Of a stretch of 44,724 nt of DNA, positions 20,340 through 28,083 are shown in pieces. The notes under the pieces were generated by a model. The model was given only the letters and a program-made list of their open reading frames with translations, searched no databases and was not told the origin of the DNA. The DNA is taken from assembly GCA_947632105.1 (NCBI GenBank), contig CANROD010000014.1, forward strand, positions 1-44,724. Direction: 5' to 3'. Position 1 is the first letter of the stretch; each line of letters starts with the position of its first letter. The stretch is from an uncultured Oligella sp. (GTDB lineage Bacteria; Pseudomonadota; Gammaproteobacteria; Burkholderiales; Burkholderiaceae_B). The position numbers were made by a program, and so were the translations under genes.

Positions 20340-21683
20340 CTAAGAGGCCACTACAGCTGCAGGACGCTTGGCTGAACGAGCTTGACGCTGTGAGGCTAAA
20401 ATAAACAAAATAATGGCAAGAGTGGCGATAACGCCAGGGATAGCAAAGGCGAAGAAGTTCAGCTTTAATGGTAAAGCCATAGCCATTAATGTACCGCCTA
20501 AGAAAGGACCTGCGATTGCACCTGTACGGCCAACGCCAGAAGCCCATCCTAAACCAGTAGAACGTACTGATAGCGGATAGAACTGTGCAGTATTTGCATA
20601 GAGTAAAATTTGTGTACCAATAGTTGTAGCACCGGCGATGATGATTAAGCTGTAAAGAACAATCATTGGACTATTAAAGCCTAATAAGCTGATAGAAACA
20701 GCAGAGGCGACAAAGAACCAAACCATGACCCGAGGTAAACCGAAACGGTCACCTAACCAACCACCTAAAATTGCTCCAAACATACCGCCAAAATTAAGTG
20801 CTAATAAGAATGATAAGCTGGAACCTAAGCTATAACCTGCATTCGCCATTAGTTTTGGTAACCAAGAACCAAGGGCATAAACCATTAATAAGCAGCAGAA
20901 GAATGCTAACCAGAGCATTAAGGTGCCAATTAAGCGGTCTTGTTTGAATAGATCTAGGACAGGTACAGAAGTAGCTTTAGTTACGTTTTGGGTTAATTCT
21001 GTTTGTGAGTCAATAGCTGTATTTGGGCTTAGTTTAGTAAGCATCTTACGAGCTTGCTCTTGTTTATTTTCACGTACTAAGAAGCCGATAGACTCAGGTA
21101 GTTTCCAGATTAGAACAGGCACAAGTAATAGTGGAATAATTGCGGCAAAGAACATAAACTGCCAGCCCAAAGGCTCTAGGGCATAAATTCCAACACCTGC
21201 TGCCAATACACCACCGAGTGAATAGCCACTAAACATCAAAGCAACTAGTGTGCCACGTGAGCGACGAGGAGCATATTCATTCATTAGGGCTACGGCATTT
21301 GGCATTAAACCGCCACACCCTAGACCTGCGATAAAGCGCAGAATCCCAAATTGGGTCGTATTTTGAGCAAAACCGGTTAAGAAGGTTGCTAAACTAAATA
21401 ACACAAAGCAGATTAGTACACCTTTTTTACGACCAATACGGTCAGCCATTGGACCAAAAACAAAGGCACCAAACATCATGCCGAAAAGTGCATAACTACC
21501 TAATGCACCAGCTTGGACGGGAGTTAGACTCCATTCATCCATAAGAACGGGTAGAACCACGCCATAAATAAATAAGTCATAACCATCAAAAATTAAGAGT
21601 AATGCGCATAACAACATTACACCCATATGGAAACGGTTAAACTTGGCTTGATCAATAACCTCATTTACATCAACTTTTTTCAT
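20340..21683 (-). CDS. benK: Aromatic acid:H+ symporter (BenK-like MFS transporter)
   Basis: The 447-aa protein has about 12 membrane helices and the marks of the aromatic acid:H+ symporter subfamily of MFS. These are LLIFDGYDLFIYGVVLPVLM in helix 1, the loop 2-3 motif GPMADRIGRKKG, and RFIAGLGCGGLMPNAVALMNEY around helix 4. A central cytoplasmic loop of about 40 residues separates the halves. Its place between benD and pcaI inside the benzoate block suggests benzoate or cis-diol import. The exact substrate cannot be told from PcaK or MucK types by sequence alone. A good Shine-Dalgarno (AGGAG) precedes the ATG. Confidence 0.85.
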   Translation of the reverse strand: MKKVDVNEVIDQAKFNRFHMGVMLLCALLLIFDGYDLFIYGVVLPVLMDEWSLTPVQAGALGSYALFGMMFGAFVFGPMADRIGRKKGVLICFVLFSLATFLTGFAQNTTQFGILRFIAGLGCGGLMPNAVALMNEYAPRRSRGTLVALMFSGYSLGGVLAAGVGIYALEPLGWQFMFFAAIIPLLLVPVLIWKLPESIGFLVRENKQEQARKMLTKLSPNTAIDSQTELTQNVTKATSVPVLDLFKQDRLIGTLMLWLAFFCCLLMVYALGSWLPKLMANAGYSLGSSLSFLLALNFGGMFGAILGGWLGDRFGLPRVMVWFFVASAVSISLLGFNSPMIVLYSLIIIAGATTIGTQILLYANTAQFYPLSVRSTGLGWASGVGRTGAIAGPFLGGTLMAMALPLKLNFFAFAIPGVIATLAIILFILASQRQARSAKRPAAVVAS

Positions 21684-21739
21684 AATTAGCTCCTCGCTAA
21701 GGTGAATATTACCTGTGGTGACTGTAGGCTGTTTTTTTA

Positions 21740-22504
21740 TTAGCCTTGGTCTCCTCCACCAACAGGTAGAACTGTTCCAGTTATATAAGATGCTTCATCA
21801 GAAGCTAAGAATAAAATGGCATTAGCTTGCTCATCTAGGGTCCCGTAGCGCTTCATCAAGGTAGTATCGACCGTTTGATCGACGATCTGTTGGTACCAGA
21901 CTTGCTCTTGGGCATCAGGTGTTTCAGTATTACGTGGGATTTTGCGTTGCGGTGCTTCAGTGCCGCCTGGAGCAACTGCATTAACACGAATACCATGCTC
22001 AGCGGTTTCAAACGCTAAGCACGCTGTCAATGCATTGACACCGCCTTTGGCTGCACCATAAGGTACACGGTTAACACTACGAGTAGCGATTGAAGAAACG
22101 TTTACGATAGCACCCTGGCCTTGCTCTAACATGGTTGGTAATACCGCACGGCAGCACCATAGTGTAGGGAACAGAGAGCGTTGAACTTCTTTTTCAATTT
22201 GGGCTGGCTCATAATGCTCAAAGGGTCTGGTCCAAATCGTACCGCCCACGTTATTGATGAGTACATCAATGCGACCAAACTGTTCAACAGCTGCATTTAC
22301 TGCTGCTTGGGCGCCTTCAAACTGCTCTAAGTCAGCTGTTAGGGTGATAACGTTATTTTGCTTTAGTTCGTGGACTAATTCAGAACGGTCCACTAGAGTA
22401 AGCTTAGCGCCTTCTTCCAGTAGTAGTTCTGCAACGCGACGGCCGATGCCTTGAGCGGCACCAGTCACTAGTACGACTTTATTTTCAAAACGGAGTCGAG
22501 ACAT
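21740..22504 (-). CDS. benD: Benzoate cis-diol dehydrogenase
   Basis: The 254-aa short-chain dehydrogenase oxidises and decarboxylates the benzoate 1,2-cis-diol to catechol with NAD+. The nucleotide motif TGAAQGIG is at residues 14-21, NNVGG at 84-88, and the catalytic Tyr149 and Lys153 are in YGAAK with Ser137/138 upstream. The family-specific stretch GGTIWTRPFEHY (88-99) favours BenD over other dehydrogenases. It follows benC by 88 bp, the largest gap within benABCD. Confidence 0.94.
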   Translation of the reverse strand: MSRLRFENKVVLVTGAAQGIGRRVAELLLEEGAKLTLVDRSELVHELKQNNVITLTADLEQFEGAQAAVNAAVEQFGRIDVLINNVGGTIWTRPFEHYEPAQIEKEVQRSLFPTLWCCRAVLPTMLEQGQGAIVNVSSIATRSVNRVPYGAAKGGVNALTACLAFETAEHGIRVNAVAPGGTEAPQRKIPRNTETPDAQEQVWYQQIVDQTVDTTLMKRYGTLDEQANAILFLASDEASYITGTVLPVGGGDQG

Positions 22505-22592
22505 TTTTTCCTCTTTTTGGCTGAATTACCCCTGTAGTCAGAGAGACTGCAAGGGTAATACATAACTAATGATTAATAAGAAACTCAGCAAT

Positions 22593-23597
22593 TTAAACGC
22601 TAGGAATAAAGCGTTCGTAGTGGAAGCTTGCAGGCGTCATATTGTTTGATTTCATATAATCGCTGACGGCATCTACCATTGGTGGAGGGCCACACAGATA
22701 GACATCAACGTCACCATCATTGAGCATTTTTGGCTCTAAGTGATGAGTAACGTAACCCTTACGTGGGTGTTCCGTGTTCTCATCAGCAACAATGGTCATA
22801 AAGCTAAAGTTAGGTAGGCGCTCAGCATAAGCTTCCAGTGCCTCAACTAACACTAAGTCTTGGTCGCGTGTTACGGCATAAAGCAGTGTGATAGACTGAG
22901 TAGAATCTTGCTTAGCAAGCACCTCTAACATTGACAAGAATGGAGCTAGACCAGTACCGCCTGCTAAAAATAGCAATGGACGAGTTACGGGGCGTAGATA
23001 AAATGTGCCCAGAGGACCAATAACATCTACCTCAATACCTGGTTCAGCACCTTTATCTAACCAAGTACTCATTAAGCCGTTAGGGACTTGTTTGATCAAA
23101 AAGGCCATGCTATCACCTGGAGCAGAACTAAAAGAATAAGAGCGATGCTCTTCGCTGCCAGGAACAACGATATTTACATATTGGCCGGGTAAGAAACCAG
23201 GAGTGGTGTCTTTGGAATCAATAAATAATTCGAAGGCTGCATCATCGTAGCGGCGTAATTCTTTTACGGTAGCTTTGAAAGTCTCAGTACCTGTTTTACA
23301 CATGGTAGAAGCAACAGGCACTGAGATAACACAGTCAGATTGTGGAATCATCTGACAAGTTAGCACCAATCCTTCTGCAGCTTCATCCTCAGTGAGAGCT
23401 TCATCGATGTACTCATCAATGAGCTCGTACTGCCCACTCTCTGCTTGGCATTTACATGTGCCACAAACGCCGTCGGAGCAATCCATCGGAAGATTGATTC
23501 TCTGGCGATAGGCAGCATCTAAGACTTTCTCATCTTCACCGCATTCGATGAATCGAGTGACGCCATCTTCAAAATTTAAAGCGATACTGTAGCTCAT
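22593..23597 (-). CDS. benC: Benzoate 1,2-dioxygenase electron transfer component
   Basis: The 334-aa reductase moves electrons from NADH through FAD and a [2Fe-2S] cluster to BenAB. The N-terminal plant-type ferredoxin domain has ligands Cys40, Cys45, Cys48 and Cys81. The FAD domain has RSYSFSSAPGD at about 151-161, and the NAD domain has LFLAGGTGLAPFLSML and YLCGPPPMVDAV. This ferredoxin-first domain order is that of BenC. It lies 15 bp after benB. Confidence 0.96.
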   Translation of the reverse strand: MSYSIALNFEDGVTRFIECGEDEKVLDAAYRQRINLPMDCSDGVCGTCKCQAESGQYELIDEYIDEALTEDEAAEGLVLTCQMIPQSDCVISVPVASTMCKTGTETFKATVKELRRYDDAAFELFIDSKDTTPGFLPGQYVNIVVPGSEEHRSYSFSSAPGDSMAFLIKQVPNGLMSTWLDKGAEPGIEVDVIGPLGTFYLRPVTRPLLFLAGGTGLAPFLSMLEVLAKQDSTQSITLLYAVTRDQDLVLVEALEAYAERLPNFSFMTIVADENTEHPRKGYVTHHLEPKMLNDGDVDVYLCGPPPMVDAVSDYMKSNNMTPASFHYERFIPSV

Positions 23598-23612
23598 AAT
23601 TTTACTCTTGTA

Positions 23613-24095
23613 TTAAATGTGATAAATATCAATCACTTGTCGTATGTAATCATTTTTCAATACGATCTTTTTATTGGTAATTTTCAACTCATCACCAGTT
23701 TTAGTGAGAGTGACATAAGATGTACCGAAAAAGTGATCAGTTGTTAGATAGCGGAAGCTTAAGGTATGGAAGTTGTAACGTACATCCACCTCGTTTTCGC
23801 GGCTTTCTAAAACTTCGATGTTAGTGATCATGTGGTTGGTACGAGTTTCTGGAAGAGATGCACTAGAGCGTTCTGTTTGGATACGGAACACACGATCCTC
23901 AAGACCTTTACGGTTAGGGTAATAAATTAACGAAACCTGTGTTTGTGGGTCTGTTGTTAAGTCATCGTCATCGGTCCAACAAGGCATCCAATACTCAACA
24001 TTATCGTCGTAGCAAGTAAGCCAAGTTTCCCATTCTCTATCGTCTAATAAGCGTGCTTCACGGTATAAAAAGCTTTGAATTGAATTGTAATCCAT
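23613..24095 (-). CDS. benB: Benzoate 1,2-dioxygenase small (beta) subunit
   Basis: The 160-aa protein has the cone-shaped beta-subunit fold of ring-hydroxylating dioxygenases. Diagnostic stretches are FLYREARLLDDREWETWL near the N-terminus and LIYYPNRKGLEDRVFRIQTE in the middle. The subunit is structural in the alpha3beta3 oxygenase. It follows benA by 12 bp. Confidence 0.95.
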   Translation of the reverse strand: MDYNSIQSFLYREARLLDDREWETWLTCYDDNVEYWMPCWTDDDDLTTDPQTQVSLIYYPNRKGLEDRVFRIQTERSSASLPETRTNHMITNIEVLESRENEVDVRYNFHTLSFRYLTTDHFFGTSYVTLTKTGDELKITNKKIVLKNDYIRQVIDIYHI

Positions 24096-24107
24096 GGTGA
24101 ATTCTCC

Positions 24108-25481
24108 TTAAGCTACGTTATTTGCTGATTTAGCTTGTTCTAACTGCTCTTTCTCTTTATCTAGAGCATTTTTCATAGAACTTAACCAGAAATCATGTTG
24201 ACAAACAAATAAACCTTCATCCTCACTACGCTCACCGCTTAGTAAAGGATTAATGCCAAGCTTTTTAGCATTTTCATCAGGTCCGTCAATCCATAAAGGA
24301 GCGCCACGGCTTAAATCATTCCAAGGTGCGCTGCTTGCTGCACTGTAACCTTCTTGACATGCGCGGAATTCTTCTAAGTCATCTGCCGTACCCATACCAG
24401 ATACGTTGAAGAAGTCTTCGTATTGACGTAAGCGTAGTGCGCGATGTTCAGCACTTTCACCTTTCGGCGCCCAACAGTAAATAGTAACTTCTGTTCTATC
24501 AGCGCTGATAGGACGAGTAACACGAATTTGAGTCGAGAACTGATCCATTAAATAAACGTTTGGATAGAGACCTAAGTTGCGAGTTTGTCCAATGATTAGA
24601 TCAGTTTTAGTTTCACCTAAACGTTCAATCATTTCGTCACGGGTGTCATAAATAGGACGTACTTCAGGGTTTACTGTATTGGTCCAAAGTAAAATGTGAC
24701 CATTTTCAAAACCGTAAACGCCATTAACACTCTTACTCCAACCTGAAGCATCAACTGCTTTAGTACCTTCTTCGTGACGACGACCCATGGTAGCCAAGTA
24801 GTTCCAGTGCACACTACTTACGTGGTAACCATCAGCACCGTTTTCCATTTGTAGCTTCCAGTTACCATCATAGATGTAGCTAGAATTACCAGTTAGTATC
24901 TCAATACCTTCAGGAGATTGATCGACAATTTGGTCAATGATGATTTTGGTTTCGCCAAGGTACTCTTCTAGTGGCAGAACATCTGGGTTTAAGCTACCAA
25001 ATAAGAAGCCTCTGTAGCTCTCAAAACGAGCAACTTTTCTTAGATCGTGAGAACCATCAGTATTGAACTGCTCTGGGTACTCAGTGGTCTTCTCATCTTT
25101 AACTTTAAGTAATTTACCCTTGTTGTTAAAAGTCCAGCCATGGAATGGGCAAGTAAAGCTACCACGGTTACCACGTTTTTTACGACAGAGAGTAGCGCCA
25201 CGGTGAGCACATGCGTTAATCAGAGCGGTTAATTCGTTATCTTTACCGCGGGTAATAACAACAGGTTGACGACCAATATGAGTTGTAAAATAGTCATTTA
25301 CACCAGCAACTTGACTCTCATGAGCAAGATAAACCCAGTTACCTTCAAAGATGTGCTTCATTTCTAATTCGAAGACTTCTTCATTGGTAAACACATCACG
25401 ACGACAACGGTAAACACCAGCGTCTTTATCAACTTCCATAGCAGAGTTTAATAACTCTTCAACTTCATATACTTTTTCCAT
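24108..25481 (-). CDS. benA: Benzoate 1,2-dioxygenase large (alpha) subunit
   Basis: The 457-aa catalytic subunit of benzoate 1,2-dioxygenase forms the nonaromatic cis-diol. The Rieske cluster ligands are Cys91, His93, Cys111 and His114 (CAHRG and CPFHGW). The mononuclear iron histidines are His220 and His225 in [15 protein letters not shown], with Asp218 as the likely electron-transfer bridge. [18 protein letters not shown] is typical of the benzoate/toluate group. AGGAAGAG precedes the ATG. A 104-bp gap separates it from catA and holds an AT palindrome. Confidence 0.96.
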   Translation of the reverse strand: MEKVYEVEELLNSAMEVDKDAGVYRCRRDVFTNEEVFELEMKHIFEGNWVYLAHESQVAGVNDYFTTHIGRQPVVITRGKDNELTALINACAHRGATLCRKKRGNRGSFTCPFHGWTFNNKGKLLKVKDEKTTEYPEQFNTDGSHDLRKVARFESYRGFLFGSLNPDVLPLEEYLGETKIIIDQIVDQSPEGIEILTGNSSYIYDGNWKLQMENGADGYHVSSVHWNYLATMGRRHEEGTKAVDASGWSKSVNGVYGFENGHILLWTNTVNPEVRPIYDTRDEMIERLGETKTDLIIGQTRNLGLYPNVYLMDQFSTQIRVTRPISADRTEVTIYCWAPKGESAEHRALRLRQYEDFFNVSGMGTADDLEEFRACQEGYSAASSAPWNDLSRGAPLWIDGPDENAKKLGINPLLSGERSEDEGLFVCQHDFWLSSMKNALDKEKEQLEQAKSANNVA

Positions 25482-25544
25482 AACTCTTCCTTTATTGGGT
25501 TAAGTTAGAGCCGGCCCGAGCCGTAAAAGACTCAGAGCAGGCGC

Positions 25545-25569
25545 TAAATAAAAATATTATTTTTATTTA
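25545..25569. repeat. Perfect AT-only palindrome between catA and benA
   Basis: TAAATAAAAATA (25545-25556) and TATTTTTATTTA (25558-25569) form a 12-1-12 perfect inverted repeat made only of A and T. It lies 17 bases from the catA stop and about 65 bases before the benA start. It could be a protein-binding site, a weak RNA hairpin that marks a processing point, or an AT-rich promoter element. No function is assigned. Confidence 0.6.
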
Positions 25570-25585
25570 AGATGTTTCGGGGCAA

Positions 25586-26521
25586 TTAGCCTACTAAACG
25601 AGGACGCTCAACTGCTTGGTTATCTTCACCATCAACTAGCGGAGTTAGAGTGATATCAAAAACGATTTCAGCGAAAGGCGCTTCCATGTTTTCTTCTTCC
25701 ATGCGAGCTTCATCGGTTATTTCTGTAACAGGAGGAACTAAATCATCATGAACTGCGTAAGCGAAGTCGTCATTAACGTATGGGTCACCATCAATATTGA
25801 TTTGAGTGGTTAATTTACGATGACCATCAGCGCTCACAAAGAAGTGTAAGTGAGCAGGGCGGTTACCGTGACGGCCTAACTGATTAAGTAATTGCTGAGT
25901 TGGTCCATCAGGAGGACAGCCGTAACCAGCTGGAAGAATACTGCGGAACTTATAACGACCTTGATCATCAGTGATGATGGTACGACGCATATTGAAAGGC
26001 TGCTGTTCACCAGTTGGGTCGAAGTGAGAGTACCAACCTTTAGTATTGGCATGCCATACTTCAACTTGAGCGTTAGGTAAAGGATTACCATCAGCACCAT
26101 AAACAGTACCGTGCATTAGTAATAAGTGACCAGCTTTATCGCTACCGTCATCTAAACGGGCATAACCTTGCTCAACTGGTGCACCAGCTACGTATAGTGG
26201 ACCTTCAATCATGCGCTGAGTACCACCTTTTACACCTAGTTGCTCATCGATTGCATCCATGCGCATATCTAAGTAGCGGTCAAAACCTAAACCTGGTGAT
26301 AAAAGAGCAGCTTCTTGGCTTTGGCCAAGCTGGTTTAGATAAGCAACCCCAGCCCAGAACTCGTCAGGAGTAATATCTAAATCTTCAATGGTCTTGAATA
26401 AATCACTCATAATACGAAAAGCGATTTCTTTAGTGCGCGGGTTACCGCCTTCTTGGTTAAAACCAGCTGCTTCTTTTATAAAAGCCTGAACCTCAGCTGT
26501 ATCAAATAGTTTTACACTCAT
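25586..26521 (-). CDS. catA: Catechol 1,2-dioxygenase
   Basis: The 311-aa intradiol dioxygenase cleaves catechol to cis,cis-muconate. The Fe(III) ligands are Tyr164 (GWYSHFD), Tyr200 (PAGYGCPPDGP), His224 and His226 (RPAHLHFF). These are the same residue numbers as I recall for the Acinetobacter enzyme. The N-terminal 100 residues form the helical dimer linker typical of catechol dioxygenases. A GGAG-type site lies before the ATG at 26521. It sits between catB and benA, so ring hydroxylation and cleavage genes are contiguous. Confidence 0.97.
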   Translation of the reverse strand: MSVKLFDTAEVQAFIKEAAGFNQEGGNPRTKEIAFRIMSDLFKTIEDLDITPDEFWAGVAYLNQLGQSQEAALLSPGLGFDRYLDMRMDAIDEQLGVKGGTQRMIEGPLYVAGAPVEQGYARLDDGSDKAGHLLLMHGTVYGADGNPLPNAQVEVWHANTKGWYSHFDPTGEQQPFNMRRTIITDDQGRYKFRSILPAGYGCPPDGPTQQLLNQLGRHGNRPAHLHFFVSADGHRKLTTQINIDGDPYVNDDFAYAVHDDLVPPVTEITDEARMEEENMEAPFAEIVFDITLTPLVDGEDNQAVERPRLVG

Positions 26522-26562
26522 GGTGTCTCCTTACACTATAAATAAAAATGAATAAAATTTAG

Positions 26563-26595
26563 GCATAAATACTTATATTTAGAATCGATTTATGC
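26563..26595. repeat. Inverted repeat in the catB-catA gap
   Basis: GCATAAAT (26563-26570) pairs with ATTTATGC (26588-26595) across a 17-base loop. There is no T-run after it on the minus strand, so it is not a clear terminator. It could stabilise or process the polycistronic mRNA between catB and catA. The rest of the 95-bp gap holds nothing recognisable. Confidence 0.4.
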
Positions 26596-26616
26596 GATGG
26601 TTGCCAAGCTGACGCG

Positions 26617-27735
26617 TTACTTGCGTTGAGCACGGTTAAAGAATTGGACCCGCTCTTCATCTAAAGCGATTCCCAAACCAGGTCCTTGAGGAATTTGTAG
26701 CTCAAAATCTTCGTAAATCAATGGAGTTTCTAAAATTTCTTCTGTAATTAATAGGGGACCAAATAACTCGGTACCCCATTCAAGAGCGTGGAATGTAGCA
26801 AAGGCATGGGCAGATGCGATGGTGCCAATAGCACCCTCAAGCATCGTGCCACCATATAGTTCAATATTTGCTGCCTCAGCGATGGCCGCAACTTTTTGTG
26901 CAGCACACATACCGCCTGATTGCTCAATTTTGATAGCAAATACATCAGCAGCTTTGTTTTTAGCTAACTCGAAAGCAGATTGAGGACCAACTAGCGATTC
27001 ATCAGCCATGATGGCAATTGATGATTGTTCAGTTAAACGTTTTAATGCTTGAGGGCAAGCGACAGGCTGTTCGACTAGCTCACAACCTACCTCCGCTAAC
27101 CCAGCAATACCATTGCGGGCCTCTAACTCTGACCAGGCCATGTTGACATCAACACGGACACGGCCGCGATCACCTAAGGCCTTTTTAATGGCAGCAACGT
27201 GAGCTACGTCTTCAGCAACAGAGCGAACGCCAATTTTTAATTTGAAAATATTGTGACGACGTGCAGCCAACATTTGTTCAGCTTCATCAATGTCTTTAGC
27301 TGTATCGCCAGATGCTAGAGTCCAAGCAACCGGTAGACTACTACGTAAGCTACCGCCTAATAAGTCTGAAATTGATAGTTTTAAGCGTTTACCTAAAGCA
27401 TCATATAGAGCTGTTTCAACAGCGCTTTTAGCAAAGCGATTATCGCGGATTGCTTTGTTTAAGCGTTGCATTTGAAAAGGTACTTGGTCTGCGTTTTGAC
27501 CAACTAACAAAGGGGTAAAATAAGTATCAATGTTAAGCTTCATGCTTTCAGGAGACTCAGCACCATAAGCTAAACCACCAATGGTAGTACCCTCACCAAT
27601 ACCTACAGAGCCATCCGAACAGGTAATACGGACTATCATTAGTGTTTGACCTTCCATTGTGGTCATAGATAGTTTGTGTGGACGGATGGTGGGTAAATCT
27701 ACCAGTAGTGTCTCAATGCTATCGATTGTTACCAT
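26617..27735 (-). CDS. catB: Muconate cycloisomerase
   Basis: The 372-aa enolase-superfamily enzyme converts cis,cis-muconate to muconolactone. The catalytic KxK motif is Lys165 and Lys167 (FKLKIGV). The metal ligands are expected in VDVNMAW, CELVEQPV and MADESLVG. I start it at the ATG at 27735 (MVTIDSIETLLVD), which has AAAGG upstream and gives the family length. The in-frame ATG at 27780 would add 15 unrelated residues and overlap the proposed -10 box. It is the first gene of the leftward catabolic block. Confidence 0.95.
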   Translation of the reverse strand: MVTIDSIETLLVDLPTIRPHKLSMTTMEGQTLMIVRITCSDGSVGIGEGTTIGGLAYGAESPESMKLNIDTYFTPLLVGQNADQVPFQMQRLNKAIRDNRFAKSAVETALYDALGKRLKLSISDLLGGSLRSSLPVAWTLASGDTAKDIDEAEQMLAARRHNIFKLKIGVRSVAEDVAHVAAIKKALGDRGRVRVDVNMAWSELEARNGIAGLAEVGCELVEQPVACPQALKRLTEQSSIAIMADESLVGPQSAFELAKNKAADVFAIKIEQSGGMCAAQKVAAIAEAANIELYGGTMLEGAIGTIASAHAFATFHALEWGTELFGPLLITEEILETPLIYEDFELQIPQGPGLGIALDEERVQFFNRAQRK

Positions 27736-27778
27736 AACTTTAAAACCTTTGTAATGAATTGTTTTATTTGATGGTTTC

Positions 27779-27808
27779 ATTAAACCGTCAGGGTTAAAAG
27801 TCGTCCAA
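27779..27808 (-). promoter_or_regulatory. Proposed promoter of the catB-ben-pca block
   Basis: Read on the minus strand, TTGGAC (27803-27808) and TTTAAT (27779-27784) are separated by 18 bases and point at catB. The same TTGGAC-N18-TCTAAT arrangement occurs at the same place in the second copy of this region (29529-29558). Conservation between the copies supports it. Confidence 0.5.
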
Positions 27809-27924
27809 TTCTTTAATTACCTAAGCCCATATAAAAAAGGTATAGTGCGCAAAAATATCTTATAAATCAGTATGTTATAAGTTGATAATCTTGAGTATTA
27901 TGGATAACCCTATATGGTTCTAAA
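27800..27924 (+). repeat. Direct repeat copy 1: duplicated LysR promoter/operator with fossil LysR start
   Basis: This stretch matches 29550-29674 without any net gap, at an offset of exactly 1750 bp, with 27 mismatches in 125 positions by my hand count (about 78% identity). The best-kept parts are GTCGTCCAATT, CCTAAGCCCATA and, at the far end, ATGGATAACCCTATATGG. That last block includes the start codon of the LysR gene in the other copy. Here the ATG at 27914 opens only ten codons to a TAG at 27941, so it is a remnant of a regulator start. The degenerate rightward boxes are TTACCT (27817-27822) and TATAGT (27841-27846). Confidence 0.8.
27829..27843. promoter_or_regulatory. BenM/CatM-like operator in front of catB
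   Basis: ATAT-N7-GTAT at 27829-27843 differs by one base from the ATAC-N7-GTAT consensus bound by BenM and CatM. Its centre lies near -64 from the proposed leftward start, the position I recall for the activating site upstream of Acinetobacter benA. It probably lets the LysR regulator at 29664 activate catB in response to muconate. Confidence 0.5.
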
Positions 27925-28083
27925 TACCCTGTTTTATTGCTAGTTATCGTTTGTAAATGTAATTTATAGTGTGATAACAGCTTATAAAAAAGCGTTATTA
28001 CCCTAACAAAAGATAGTAGCGCTGTGCTAAATAGGTTTTTGGGTTGTATTGAAATACAACCCAAAACGATTTATAGCTTGTAA
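27925..28083. other. Gap between repeat copy 1 and the MFS gene
   Basis: The catB-MFS gap (27736-28083) holds the promoter, operator and repeat copy described separately. Beyond the fossil LysR start there is no credible gene. Two hairpins are present: 27971-28001 (GTGATAAC with GTTATTAC plus an inner GCTT/AAGC) and 28037-28066. The 65-aa minus-strand reading frame across this gap has no ribosome binding site and no recognisable content. Confidence 0.5.
28037..28066. repeat. Perfect 14-bp inverted repeat downstream of the MFS gene
   Basis: TTTTGGGTTGTATT (28037-28050) pairs with AATACAACCCAAAA (28053-28066) around two bases. It lies 18 bases after the stop of the leftward transporter gene, where a terminator is expected. 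On neither strand does a T-run follow the stem, because the Ts and As are inside it. It may still stop or stabilise the transcript, so I call it an inverted repeat rather than a terminator. Confidence 0.65.

Noticed and set aside
20326-20547. 73-aa minus-strand frame overlapping the BenK-like gene end
   Set aside because: It is an out-of-frame shadow of the transporter gene and covers the pcaI start region.
25501-25525. GC-rich GAGCCGGCCCGAGCC as a terminator stem upstream of benA
   Set aside because: The GAGCC units are direct, not inverted, repeats and do not form a convincing stem.
27867-28064. 65-aa minus-strand frame between catB and the MFS gene
   Set aside because: It runs through the duplicated control region and a hairpin, lacks a ribosome binding site, and has no recognisable domain.
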